Source of the DNA: Streptomyces sp. A1136
Lineage (GTDB): Bacteria > Actinomycetota > Actinomycetes > Streptomycetales > Streptomycetaceae
Length of the DNA: 64,000 nt
Direction of reading: 5' to 3'
Assembly (NCBI RefSeq): GCF_004795055.1
Contig: NZ_SSBJ01000003.1
Location: forward strand, 186,001 to 250,000
Shown here piece after piece: positions 1 through 8,789 of this stretch (position 1 is the first letter of the stretch; every line of letters starts with the position of its first letter). The notes under the pieces are model-generated. The model did not search any database and was not told the DNA's origin. It saw only the letters and a program-made list of their open reading frames with translations. Both the position numbers and the translations under genes were made by a program.

Positions 1-404
1 TGGGTGTGGGCGGCGTCGGCCCAGCGGGCGAACAGCGCCACGTGGTCCGTGCCTCCGGAGTCGCGCAACAGCGCGTCGCCGGGTTGTAGATCGGCGGCGG
101 GGATGTCGAAGGTGACGTTCCACAGACTCCATGTCGTCAAGGACGAGCCCAGGTGCCAGGCCATCGACACGAAGCCGGAGCAGTCGGGACGGTAGCAGCC
201 GAACTGGTTGGCGTGGCAGCCGCTCTGGCTGTAGGGCACCTGCTCGGCGACCCAGGACCAGGCGCGGTCCATGACCTCACCGCGCCCGATCGAGCCGTCA
301 GGTTCGGAGGCGCTCGCGGTGGGCGCCGGGAGGAAGGTGACCGCGAGGGCCGCGAGGAGCGGTGCCGTCGCCTTGGCCACGCGCCGAAGGATCAGCGATC
401 TCAT
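1..404 (-). CDS. Secreted NlpC/P60-like peptidoglycan hydrolase (3' end outside window)
   Basis: The visible 134 residues begin with a signal peptide (about 1-33, ending TASA) and run into an NlpC/P60-like fold. The candidate catalytic cysteine lies in PDCSGF (about C75) and the candidate histidine in TDHVALF (about H121), the usual Cys/His order of these endopeptidases, which cut stem peptides outside the cell. The segment QPGDALL between them is the typical NlpC/P60 'PGD' turn. The gene starts 12 bases after the stop of the upstream LGFP-repeat gene on the same strand, so the two are probably co-transcribed and both act on the wall. The C-terminus runs off the left edge, so the third polar active-site residue cannot be checked. 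A bacteriophage-like amidase is less likely given the DCSGF motif. Confidence 0.85.
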   Translation of the reverse strand, partial: MRSLILRRVAKATAPLLAALAVTFLPAPTASASEPDGSIGRGEVMDRAWSWVAEQVPYSQSGCHANQFGCYRPDCSGFVSMAWHLGSSLTTWSLWNVTFDIPAADLQPGDALLRDSGGTDHVALFARWADAAHT

Positions 405-416
405 GGCGTCTCCCGC

Positions 417-1445
417 TCAGTTGGTGGTGGTCCAGGTGCCCCGGTCGGGGCTCCAGTGGATGCTCGCGTTCTGGAACCGCTGGACCTTCCCGCCCGGCTC
501 GTCGGTCTCGTCACCGACCGGATAGCCGAACACGCCCTCATGACCACCCGCGTGGAACGCCTGATAGATCGCACCGTGGACCACATGCGTCCCCGTCCGC
601 GACGACCACATGAACAGACCCTGCTCGAAGAACTGGTACCGGCCCCGCGTCCCGTTCGGCGCCGGCGCCGCGTCCGCCTCGTCCATCGTCGGGAAACCCC
701 AACGCCGCTCCGCGTCCGTCGCCCAGAACTTCCCCAAGATCTCCCCGTACACCGCGAACGCCGCGTCCGGATGCCAGATCACGATCCCGTTCTGGAAGAG
801 CTGGAACCGGCCACCCAGTTGGGCGGGTTCCTCGGCGCGCAGCGGCCATCCGAGGGGGCCGTCGTGCCCGCCCGTGGCTTCGTACCTGGCGCCGATCGTC
901 CCGTAGGGCTGGAAGGCCTCGTCGCGCATCTGACGGGCGACGCCCTCCGCCTGCGGGTAGCGCTCCGGATAGCCGGAGCGCTGGACCGCCTGGGCGAGTT
1001 CCCCGGCGCCGGCGCCCTCCATGCCGGGCTCCATCTGCTGGGCGACCTCGAAGAACTTGTTCGCCGCGTAGTCGACGTCCATGACCTGCTCGGGAGAGCC
1101 CCAGCCCTGGGAGGGCCGCTGCTGGAAGACGCCCAGCGAATCCCGGTCCCCGCAGCCCAGGTTGTTCATCCGGGACTCCACCCAGCCCGTCTCGAAACCG
1201 GCGAGCATCACCTTGTCGGACACTCCCCGGCGCTGTCCGACCTCGTAGACCTTGCGGGTGACGGCGATGTCCCGGTCCGGGGGGATGTCGCAGTAGAACT
1301 CCGCCGTCAGGGCGTGCCCGAGGGGGCCCGGTACGTCGGCTGCCTTCCGCGCGGACGCGGGGCCGCCGCCGAGGGCCGTCACCGCCGCCGTGACCAGCAG
1401 GACCGCCGTCAGGGATCTCGCACGCCCAGCTTTCGTGCCACGCAC
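417..1445 (-). CDS. Secreted lytic-transglycosylase-like protein with LGFP repeats
   Basis: This 342-residue protein has a GTG start chosen because AAGGAG lies just upstream and a signal peptide (about 1-32) follows at once. Residues about 55-140 resemble the small lysozyme-like domain found in Streptomyces wall proteins (AGFETGWVES, then DSLGVFQQRPSQGWG), with E85 or E90 as possible catalytic acid. From about residue 195 to the end there are three LGFP-type repeats (LGWP, WGFP, FGYP motifs), which are known in actinobacterial wall-associated proteins. Function inferred: cell-wall binding and glycan cleavage or remodelling outside the cell. It sits between a kinase gene and an NlpC/P60 gene on the same strand. 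Catalytic activity is an inference; the domain could be a non-enzymatic binding module. Confidence 0.85.
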   Translation of the reverse strand: MRGTKAGRARSLTAVLLVTAAVTALGGGPASARKAADVPGPLGHALTAEFYCDIPPDRDIAVTRKVYEVGQRRGVSDKVMLAGFETGWVESRMNNLGCGDRDSLGVFQQRPSQGWGSPEQVMDVDYAANKFFEVAQQMEPGMEGAGAGELAQAVQRSGYPERYPQAEGVARQMRDEAFQPYGTIGARYEATGGHDGPLGWPLRAEEPAQLGGRFQLFQNGIVIWHPDAAFAVYGEILGKFWATDAERRWGFPTMDEADAAPAPNGTRGRYQFFEQGLFMWSSRTGTHVVHGAIYQAFHAGGHEGVFGYPVGDETDEPGGKVQRFQNASIHWSPDRGTWTTTN

Positions 1446-1648
1446 GTTCCAGCTCCTTCGCGTCGGAATCACCTTGTTCTGCACAGGCGTTCGGCGTGCC
1501 GGGGCGAGGTGCGCACGTGATCGGCCCGCCGACAGCCCGCAAGCTAGTCGCGGTCGCGGCGCGGAGGGCATCCGGAACGATCCGGAGTGACAGCGCCGGG
1601 CCGGCTCCGATAGGGATGGGCGGGAGGCGGGCGATGCGGGGAGGCGGG

Positions 1649-3118
1649 TCAGCCTTCGGGGGCCGGCGCGGGGCAGGGAGGGACCTCGGGGCGGTCCTTC
1701 GTGCGGACGGCGGGCAGCCAGGCGGTGAGCCGGGGGGAGCCGGCGGGCAGGCGGACGCGGAACCACCGGGGGGACCAGGTGTCCCGCTCGTCGATGATGG
1801 GGATGCCGTGCGCGAGGAAGCAGTCGACGGCCAGTTCGTCGCCCTGCCACACCCGCGTCGGGACGACGTTGTCCGATGTGTAGGGACGCTGGGGGTCGAT
1901 GGCCAGGCCGAGGCTGCAGTCCGGGTCCCGGTCGGTGCGGGAGGTGCAGCTCGGTTCGGCGTTGAACACCCGTATGCGGTCGGTCGTTCGGATTCCGGGG
2001 GCGTGCGGGGCGTCGGCCGCGGTGTACGGTCCGCTCGCGGCGGCCGTCCCGCAGAGCAGCGCGGAGACGAGCGCGACGCGGACGGCCCGGCGGGTGCGGC
2101 CCGCGGGGGCGGGACGGGGCTCCTCGCGCGCCTGTGGCCGGGCGGCGACGCGGGCCAGGATGCTCTCGGCGGTGTGGGCGGCCCGGGCCGCGTGGGTGGG
2201 GGCCAGGCAGTCGGCGGCCAGGGCGCGCCAGAAGGGCGGTACCGCGGGGTCCAGGCGCAATGGGGCCCGGCCGTCGGCGTACGCCTGGGTCGCCGCGCCG
2301 CGTGCCATGGGCGTGGCGCCGGGGAACGGCGGGGCCCCGGCGGTGAACACCTCGTGGATCACGATCCCGAGGGCCCAGATGTCGGCGCTCGGTCGGACCT
2401 CGACGCCGTGTTCCCCGAGGGGGGCCTTCCACCGCTCGGGCGGGAGGTAGTCGAAGGTGCCCATCGGGGGCGCGTAGCCGTGGGTGCCGTGCGTGCCGGT
2501 GAGCTCGGCGGCGAGGCCGAAGTCGGAGAGTCTGACGGAACCGTCCGCCATGAGCAGGATGTTGTCCGGTTTGAGGTCGCCGTGCACCCAGCCGGTGCGG
2601 TGCAGGTGGGCGAGTCCCTCACAGATCTCGGTGATCAGGCGGGCGCCTTCCGCCTCGCTCGGGGCGCCGGCTCGCAGGAGGTCCCGCAGACTGTGCCGGG
2701 CACGCTCCATCACGAGGACGAGGGCGCCGTCCAGGAAGGGGTGGTCCGGTTCGTTGAGCACGATGGAGTCCAGGAGGCGGATCAGCCGGGGATGGCCGGC
2801 GCGGCGGCCGAGTTCGACCTCGCGGCGGGCGGTGTCCACGACGTTGCGGGCCTGGCGCGGGGCGAGCCCCGAGGTCGGCAGGAACTTCAAGGCGACCCCG
2901 GGCGCCGGGATGGCGGGGGTCGGGCGCCCGGGCGCCGGAACCGCGGGCGCCGGGTTCCCGGGCGCCGTCGGGCGGTCCTCGCCGATCGCGCGTCCCGCGT
3001 AGACCGTCCCCCAACCGCCGGCCGCGATGGGCTCGGTGACCTCCCAGTCCCCGACTCGGTAGCCGCGCGGAAGCAGTTCCGTGCAGTCACTTCCCGAGGT
3101 GTCGGCCGGGCCGTGCAC
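1649..3118 (-). CDS. Transmembrane Ser/Thr protein kinase with extracytoplasmic C-terminal domain
   Basis: This is a Hanks-type kinase of 489 residues. The glycine loop is AAGGWGTVYAG (about 32-42), the ATP lysine is in VALKFL (K78), the helix-C glutamate is probably E100, the catalytic loop is HGDLKPDN (179-186) and the metal site is DFG (199-201). The arginine of the usual HRD is replaced by glycine, so it is a non-RD kinase. A Pro/Ala-rich insertion (about 50-74) sits between the glycine loop and the lysine, where most kinases have a short turn. A membrane helix (about 338-360) is followed by a roughly 130-residue outer domain with four cysteines and no PASTA repeat. Its start overlaps the FHA gene by 32 bases, so translation is probably coupled. 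It may sense the wall or an extracellular ligand. Confidence 0.92.
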   Translation of the reverse strand: MHGPADTSGSDCTELLPRGYRVGDWEVTEPIAAGGWGTVYAGRAIGEDRPTAPGNPAPAVPAPGRPTPAIPAPGVALKFLPTSGLAPRQARNVVDTARREVELGRRAGHPRLIRLLDSIVLNEPDHPFLDGALVLVMERARHSLRDLLRAGAPSEAEGARLITEICEGLAHLHRTGWVHGDLKPDNILLMADGSVRLSDFGLAAELTGTHGTHGYAPPMGTFDYLPPERWKAPLGEHGVEVRPSADIWALGIVIHEVFTAGAPPFPGATPMARGAATQAYADGRAPLRLDPAVPPFWRALAADCLAPTHAARAAHTAESILARVAARPQAREEPRPAPAGRTRRAVRVALVSALLCGTAAASGPYTAADAPHAPGIRTTDRIRVFNAEPSCTSRTDRDPDCSLGLAIDPQRPYTSDNVVPTRVWQGDELAVDCFLAHGIPIIDERDTWSPRWFRVRLPAGSPRLTAWLPAVRTKDRPEVPPCPAPAPEG

Positions 3119-3941
3119 CTTCCCCTCCTCCGATCGGCTCGTCGTGCGGGATCGTCCCGCTCCGGAGCGGCAGCAGTGCCAGGTGCTCCTCCCGTACGAG
3201 CCCGAAGCGCAGGGCGAGGCCGACGATCGACTCCCGCTTGCCGTTGCGGCGGGCGCCGCGGCCGGGGTCCTGCCCGCCGGGAGGGGCGACGCGCATCTTC
3301 TCCTCGGCGAGGTAGTCGATGTGCGAGCTGACCGCCCGGGCCGTCAGCCTGCCGCAGGCCGGATGGCCCCTGAGCCGGTCGACGATGCGGGGCGTGGTCG
3401 GCACCGCGACCGGTGACTCGTCGCGCAGTCGCGGTTCGCAGAGCGCCACGAGGACGAGGAAGTAGGTGGCCGTCTCGTCCAGGGAGTAGGCGGTGACCGT
3501 GCGTCCGCCCCACTGGCCGCCCGCGCCGCCGAGGGCGTCCGGGTCGAGGTAGACGTGATCGGGGGCGAAGACCTGGAAGGAGACGGTGGTGTCGCGACGG
3601 GTGGGCAGCACGACCCGGGAGAACTCGAAGGGGATGGGCGCCCCGGCCCGGCGCGGCGGCACCCGCAGGTACTCGCCCGCTCCTTCGGGGTTCTCCACCA
3701 GGTAGCTGTGCGTCGGGCTGAGATTGCTCAGCTGCCAGTGGTCGTCGGTCACCCGGATCTCGCCCGCGAGTCGGGAGATGGCGGCGTCGACGAGGCGGAG
3801 TTCCACGGGCGTGGTGGCCGATCCGCGCCCGAATCGCGCCACTTGCCCCGGGCCGAGCCGTAACGTCACCCCGTCGCCGCCCGGCTCCGCGCCCCCCGCG
3901 CCGCCGCTTCCCGGCGGCAGATGGATCACTATCCCGCTCAC
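3087..3941 (-). CDS. FHA-domain protein paired with the kinase
   Basis: The 284-residue product carries a degenerate FHA domain (about 20-110): FGRG in the first half and the NLSPTHSYLVEN stretch that matches the Ser/His/Asn region of phosphothreonine-binding loops. The rest (about 150-284) is alpha-helical with HTH-like character around RLTARAVSSHIDYLAEEKM and no membrane segment. The GTG start is supported by GAGGAG eight bases upstream. The 3' end overlaps the kinase start, so the likely role is to bind the phosphorylated kinase or a substrate in the cytoplasm. I have not recognised a named family for the C-terminal half. Confidence 0.85.
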   Translation of the reverse strand: MSGIVIHLPPGSGGAGGAEPGGDGVTLRLGPGQVARFGRGSATTPVELRLVDAAISRLAGEIRVTDDHWQLSNLSPTHSYLVENPEGAGEYLRVPPRRAGAPIPFEFSRVVLPTRRDTTVSFQVFAPDHVYLDPDALGGAGGQWGGRTVTAYSLDETATYFLVLVALCEPRLRDESPVAVPTTPRIVDRLRGHPACGRLTARAVSSHIDYLAEEKMRVAPPGGQDPGRGARRNGKRESIVGLALRFGLVREEHLALLPLRSGTIPHDEPIGGGEGARPGRHLGK

Positions 3942-4317
3942 AACCCGCTCCTCGCCCCCGCACGGGCGGTCGTCACGCCCGCCGAACGTTATACATCGCG
4001 GGGAAACGGGCATGGCCGGGTCCGTGGCCGTAATGAGCCGGTACGCGCCGTACCGTCGCCGGGCACGGGCAGGTGGCCGCGCGCCGTACGGGGCGCCCGC
4101 GGACCCGTACGCGCCGTCTTCGCGCGGGCCGGTATGCGGCCCGGGCGCCTTTGCCCCACCCGCGGCGAAACGGCGCGAACCGCACCCCCGGCCGGCTCCG
4201 GGACCCCGGCGCCCGGCCGGCCGGGGCACTCGCCCGAATGTGTCGCAGGCGCCTCGGGTCGGAGCCTGAGCGGGAAGGGCGGGAGGGCGGGGAGGGATGG
4301 CCTGCCCGAAGGTCGGC
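3942..4317. other. Intergenic region with probable promoter of the FHA-kinase operon
   Basis: No gene is visible in this stretch. On the minus strand TATAAC (plus coordinates about 3989-3994) is a good -10 candidate for the FHA gene, about 50 bases upstream of its start; I see no clear -35 box, so an alternative sigma factor or an activator is possible. Several near-copies of GTACGCGCCGT occur between about 4040 and 4120. The rest is GC-rich and featureless. Confidence 0.4.
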
Positions 4318-5109
4318 CTAGATGAAGTTCAGGGCTCCCGCGCCGCCGACCGCGCCCAGCAGCATGAACACCGGCATGAGGACCTTGAGCTCCACCCAGC
4401 TGCCGGCCCGGAAGCGCATCACCTTGGGCGGACCGATGGGGTACCAGCGCTTGCCGGCGATGGGGAGCGGCCACAGGATCGGGCAGCCGGAGACGGTCAG
4501 CGCGTCGCCGATGTCGTGGACCAGGGCGCCGAGCACGATCGGCAGGCCGAGCCACAGGTACTCCTGGCCGGGTCCGGTGAACAGCCAGCCCGCCCCGTTG
4601 CCGGGCTGGTCGAGCACACCGGCCAGGATCCAGGCACTGGTGGCGCCCAGGAGCCACACGAGGATGTCGCTGGACATCCTGGCGGCCCGCCACAGCAGGC
4701 CTTCGACGGCCAGCACGAGGTGGACGAAGAGCAGGAGGAGGACGCCCCAGCGGTCGGTGGTGGCCGCGAGGACGGAGGACCCGGCGCCGATGAGGACGGC
4801 CCACAGCCAGGTGTGGGTCAACGTGCGGTGTCCGCCGGAGCGGCGGGCGTCGCGCGGGGCACGGGTCGCCTTGTAGACGGCGTAGGAGATCTTGTCCACC
4901 ACCTCGCACAGCCCCCGGGAGAGCGGGCCGAAGGCGCGGGAGATCGTCGCCGATTTGTGGTCGAGGTCGGGGGCGAGGGCGGCGCCCGCGCAGATGAGCG
5001 CGCCGACGACGAGGACGGGCCACGGCATGGGGTGTCCGGCGGCCGCGGAGGCCGCCCCCACCCCCAGCCAGGCCGCCGCGCCGGACAGAGAGTGCGCCGG
5101 ACCCATCAT
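4318..5109 (-). CDS. DUF457/YdjM-type membrane-bound metal-dependent hydrolase-like protein
   Basis: This 263-residue integral membrane protein has about six hydrophobic segments. Conserved polar motifs are APDLDHKS, GGHRTLTH and VHDIGDALT, the Asp/His pattern of the DUF457 (YdjM, LexA-regulated membrane hydrolase) family. The reaction is unknown; the motifs suggest a metal site on the cytoplasmic face, and the family is related to phospholipase-C-like fold proteins. The start is the first of two adjacent ATG codons, after GGGAAAAG. It is transcribed divergently from the helicase gene with about 135 bases between them. Monocistronic as far as I can see. Confidence 0.85.
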   Translation of the reverse strand: MMGPAHSLSGAAAWLGVGAASAAAGHPMPWPVLVVGALICAGAALAPDLDHKSATISRAFGPLSRGLCEVVDKISYAVYKATRAPRDARRSGGHRTLTHTWLWAVLIGAGSSVLAATTDRWGVLLLLFVHLVLAVEGLLWRAARMSSDILVWLLGATSAWILAGVLDQPGNGAGWLFTGPGQEYLWLGLPIVLGALVHDIGDALTVSGCPILWPLPIAGKRWYPIGPPKVMRFRAGSWVELKVLMPVFMLLGAVGGAGALNFI

Positions 5110-5245
5110 GGTTCTTTTCCCGCCCCGGTTCGGTCGTATAGGGCCCCGGTGACTGATTCGCTCGGGCCGCGTCGACGGCACAGCGTACAGTCGATGATCT
5201 TCCTTCCCGCCGCCGGTTGTCTGATCCGGTGGGAAGCCAGGCAAG

Positions 5246-7777
5246 ATGGGGGGTGTGACCCTCATTGATCAGCTCCCGCCGAACGCCGACCCCGACGCCC
5301 TCTTCGAGGCTTTCTCCTCGTGGGCGGAGGAGCAGGGCATCACCCTGTACCCGGCGCAGGAGGAGGCGCTGATCGAGGTCGTCTCCGGGGCGAACGTGAT
5401 CCTGTCCACCCCGACCGGCTCCGGGAAGAGCCTGGTGGCGGCGGGGGCGCACTTCACCGCCCTGGCCCAGGACAAGGTCACCTTCTACACCGCTCCGATC
5501 AAGGCTCTGGTGTCGGAGAAGTTCTTCGACCTCTGCAAGCTCTTCGGCACCGAGAACGTCGGCATGCTGACCGGTGACGCCTCGGTGAACGCGGACGCGC
5601 CGGTGATCTGCTGCACGGCGGAGGTACTGGCCTCCATCGCCCTGCGCGACGGCAAGTACGCCGACATCGGCCAGGTCGTCATGGACGAGTTCCACTTCTA
5701 TGCCGAGCCGGACCGCGGCTGGGCGTGGCAGATCCCGCTGCTGGAACTGCCGCAGGCCCAGTTCGTCCTGATGTCGGCGACCCTCGGCGACATGAAGCGG
5801 TTCGAGGAGGACCTGATCCGGCGCACCGGGCGGCCGACCACGGTGGTCCGCTCCGCGACCCGACCCGTCCCGCTGTCGTACGAGTACGTCACCACGCCGA
5901 TCACCGACACCATCACCGAGCTGTTGGAGACGCGGCAGGCCCCGGTGTACATCGTGCACTTCACCCAGGCACAGGCGGTCGAGCGGGCGCAGTCGCTGAT
6001 GAGCATCAACATGTGCACCCGCGAGGAGAAGGACAAGATCGCGGAGCTGATCGGCAACTTCCGCTTCACCACCAAGTTCGGCCAGAACCTCTCCCGCTAC
6101 GTCCGCCACGGCATCGGCGTGCACCACGCCGGCATGCTGCCCAAGTACCGCCGCCTGGTGGAGAAGCTGGCCCAGGCCGGCCTGCTGAAGGTCATCTGCG
6201 GTACCGACACCCTCGGCGTGGGGGTCAACGTCCCGATCCGCACGGTGCTGTTCACCGCGCTCACCAAGTACGACGGCAACCGGGTGCGGACCCTTCGCGC
6301 CCGCGAGTTCCACCAGATCGCCGGCCGGGCCGGGCGGGCCGGCTTCGACACGGCGGGCTATGTCGTGGCGCAGGCGCCCGAGCACGTCATCGAGAACGAG
6401 AAGGCCTTGGCCAAGGCCGGCGACGACCCCAAGAAGCGCCGCAAAGTGGTCCGGAAGAAGGCGCCCGAGGGCTTCGTGGCGTGGTCGGACACCACCTTCG
6501 AGAAGCTGATCGCCGCCGATCCGGAGCCGCTCACCTCGCGCTTCAAGGTCACCAACATCATGCTGCTCTCGGTGATCGCCCGTCCGGGCGACGCCTTCCA
6601 GGCGATGCGCCACCTCCTGGAGGACAACCACGAGCCGCGCAAGGCCCAGCTGCGCCACATCCGCCGGGCGATCGCCATCTACCGCTCGCTGCTGGACGGC
6701 GGCGTCGTCGAACGGCTCGACACACCGGACGCGGAGGGCCGCAGCATCCGGCTCACCGTCGACCTCCAGCAGGACTTCGCGCTGAACCAGCCGCTGTCCA
6801 CCTTCGCGCTCGCCGCCTTCGACCTGCTGGACCCGGAGTCCCCTTCCTACGCCCTCGACATGGTGTCGGTCGTCGAATCCACCCTGGACGACCCCCGCCA
6901 GATCCTGGCCGCGCAGCAGAACAAGGAACGCGGCATGGCCGTGGGCGCGATGAAGGCCGACGGGATCGAGTACGAGGAGCGGATGGAGCGGCTCCAGGAC
7001 GTCACCTACCCCAAGCCGCTGGAAGAGCTGCTGCTGCACGCCTACGACGTGTACAGCAAGAGCCACCCCTGGGTGCGCGACCACCCGGTCTCCCCGAAGT
7101 CGATCATCCGCGACATGTACGAGCGGGCGATGACCTTCACCGAGTTCACCTCCTACTACGAACTCGCCCGCACCGAGGGCATCGTGCTGCGCTACCTGGC
7201 CAGTGCCTACAAGGCGCTGGACCACACCATCCCCGACGACCTGAAGTCCGAGGACCTCCAGGACCTCATCGCCTGGCTGGGCGAACTGGTGCGCCAGGTG
7301 GACTCCAGCCTGCTCGACGAGTGGGAGCAGCTGGCGAACCCGGAGGTGGAGACGGCGGAGGAGGCCCAGGAGAAGGCCGACCAGGTCAAGCCCGTCACCG
7401 CGAACTCGCGCGCCTTCCGGGTCCTGGTGCGCAACGCCATGTTCCGCCGGGTGGAGCTGGCCGCACTGGACCACGTCAACGTGCTGGGAGAGCTGGACGG
7501 CGACTCCGGCTGGGACGCCGACACCTGGGGCGAGGCCCTGGACCGCTACTGGGACGAGTACGACGACCTCGGCACCGGCCCCGACGCGCGCGGACCCAAG
7601 CTCCTGCAGATCGAGGAGGACGCGGCGCACGGCCTGTGGCGCGTCCGGCAGACCTTCGCCGACCCGAACGGGGACCATGGCTGGGGCATCAGCGCCGAGG
7701 TCGACCTCGCGGCCTCCGACGAGGAGGGCCGGGCGGTCATCCGCGTCACCTCGGTCGGTGAGCTCGGCGAGCTCTGA
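5246..7777 (+). CDS. DEAD/DEAH-box RNA helicase, Ski2/MTR4-like
   Basis: This is an 843-residue superfamily 2 helicase. Motif I is STPTGSGKS (about 53-61), motif II is DEFH (about 146-149), motif III is MSATL, and motifs V-VI include GTDTLGVGVN and QIAGRAGRAG. The C-terminal half matches the DUF3516-type extension common in actinobacteria. The likely role is ATP-driven RNA unwinding in decay or processing, in the cytosol. The start at ATG (AGG four bases upstream) is uncertain: GTG three codons later (5255) would give VTLIDQLPP, the N-terminus I would expect from relatives, but its nearest purine tract is too close. It is followed by a thioesterase gene after about 70 bases. Confidence 0.93.
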   Translation: MGGVTLIDQLPPNADPDALFEAFSSWAEEQGITLYPAQEEALIEVVSGANVILSTPTGSGKSLVAAGAHFTALAQDKVTFYTAPIKALVSEKFFDLCKLFGTENVGMLTGDASVNADAPVICCTAEVLASIALRDGKYADIGQVVMDEFHFYAEPDRGWAWQIPLLELPQAQFVLMSATLGDMKRFEEDLIRRTGRPTTVVRSATRPVPLSYEYVTTPITDTITELLETRQAPVYIVHFTQAQAVERAQSLMSINMCTREEKDKIAELIGNFRFTTKFGQNLSRYVRHGIGVHHAGMLPKYRRLVEKLAQAGLLKVICGTDTLGVGVNVPIRTVLFTALTKYDGNRVRTLRAREFHQIAGRAGRAGFDTAGYVVAQAPEHVIENEKALAKAGDDPKKRRKVVRKKAPEGFVAWSDTTFEKLIAADPEPLTSRFKVTNIMLLSVIARPGDAFQAMRHLLEDNHEPRKAQLRHIRRAIAIYRSLLDGGVVERLDTPDAEGRSIRLTVDLQQDFALNQPLSTFALAAFDLLDPESPSYALDMVSVVESTLDDPRQILAAQQNKERGMAVGAMKADGIEYEERMERLQDVTYPKPLEELLLHAYDVYSKSHPWVRDHPVSPKSIIRDMYERAMTFTEFTSYYELARTEGIVLRYLASAYKALDHTIPDDLKSEDLQDLIAWLGELVRQVDSSLLDEWEQLANPEVETAEEAQEKADQVKPVTANSRAFRVLVRNAMFRRVELAALDHVNVLGELDGDSGWDADTWGEALDRYWDEYDDLGTGPDARGPKLLQIEEDAAHGLWRVRQTFADPNGDHGWGISAEVDLAASDEEGRAVIRVTSVGELGEL

Positions 7778-7845
7778 CCCGCCCCCGCAAGCCCGCACCA
7801 CCGGACCCGCCGGACCCGGTCGGACCTGACAGTGGAGATCCCCTG

Positions 7846-8781
7846 ATGACGAACCCCGCCGAGAGACTGGTCGATCTGCTCGACCTGGAGCAGATCGAGG
7901 TCAACATCTTCCGGGGCGCCAGCCCCCAGGAGTCCCTCCAGCGCGTCTTCGGCGGGCAGGTCGCCGGCCAGGCGCTGGTGGCCGCCGGCCGCACCACCGA
8001 GAGCGACCGCCCGGTCCACTCGCTGCACGCGTACTTCCTGCGCCCCGGCATCCCGGGGGTACCGATCGTGTACCAGGTGGAGCGGGTGCGCGACGGGCGT
8101 TCCTTCACCACGCGCCGCGTCACCGCGGTCCAGCAGGGCAAGACCATCTTCAATCTGACCGCTTCCTTCCATCACCCGGAGGAGGGCGGCATCGAACACC
8201 AACTGCCTCCTCGCCTCGACTTCCCCCACCCGGACTCGCTCCCGAAGCTGGTCGACGAGATCCGCGAGCACCTGGGCGCGCTGCCCGAGGCGCTGGAGCG
8301 GATGGCCCGCCGTCAGCCTTTCGACATCCGGTACGTGGACCGGCTCCGCTGGACTCCGCAGGAGCTCAAGGACGCCGACCCGCGCAGCGCGGTGTGGATG
8401 CGCGCCGTCGGCCCGCTGGGCGACGACCCTCTCGTCCACACCTGCGCACTCACCTACGCCAGTGACATGACCCTCCTCGACGCCGTGCGCATCCCCGTCG
8501 AACCCCTGTGGGGGATGCGCGGTTTCGACATGGCCTCCCTGGATCACGCCATGTGGTTCCACCGGCCGTTCCGGGCGGACGAGTGGTTCCTGTACGACCA
8601 GGAGTCGCCCATCTCGCACGGCGGCCGGGGCCTGGCCCGCGGTCGTATCTACGACCTGGAGGGCCGACTGCTCGTCTCCGTGGTCCAGGAAGGCCTCTTC
8701 CGCCCGTATCCGTCCGCGGCGTCGACCTCCGCCGCGACGGACTCCTCCTCGCCGTCCGCTCCCTCGTCCCCGAAGAACTGA
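7846..8781 (+). CDS. tesB: Acyl-CoA thioesterase II (TesB family)
   Basis: The 311-residue protein has the double hot-dog fold of TesB: RVFGGQVAGQAL and SLHAYFLRPG in the first half, and MASLDHAMWFHRPF with GRIYDLEGRLLVSVVQEG in the second. The active-site Asp of the family lies in the SLDHAMWFH segment (about 231-239). It hydrolyses medium- and long-chain acyl-CoA to free acid and CoA. GGAGATCCCC precedes the ATG. A short Ser/Ala/Pro-rich tail (last 25 residues) is not part of the fold. It is followed after eight bases by the YchJ-like gene, so the two are probably one transcript. Confidence 0.95.
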   Translation: MTNPAERLVDLLDLEQIEVNIFRGASPQESLQRVFGGQVAGQALVAAGRTTESDRPVHSLHAYFLRPGIPGVPIVYQVERVRDGRSFTTRRVTAVQQGKTIFNLTASFHHPEEGGIEHQLPPRLDFPHPDSLPKLVDEIREHLGALPEALERMARRQPFDIRYVDRLRWTPQELKDADPRSAVWMRAVGPLGDDPLVHTCALTYASDMTLLDAVRIPVEPLWGMRGFDMASLDHAMWFHRPFRADEWFLYDQESPISHGGRGLARGRIYDLEGRLLVSVVQEGLFRPYPSAASTSAATDSSSPSAPSSPKN

Positions 8782-8789
8782 GCCCCAGC

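Noticed and set aside
3989..7801. Very long open frame on the minus strand opposite the helicase gene (1270 codons)
   Set aside because: It is antisense to a well-conserved helicase, has no family motifs, and long open frames on the opposite strand are normal in high-GC DNA.
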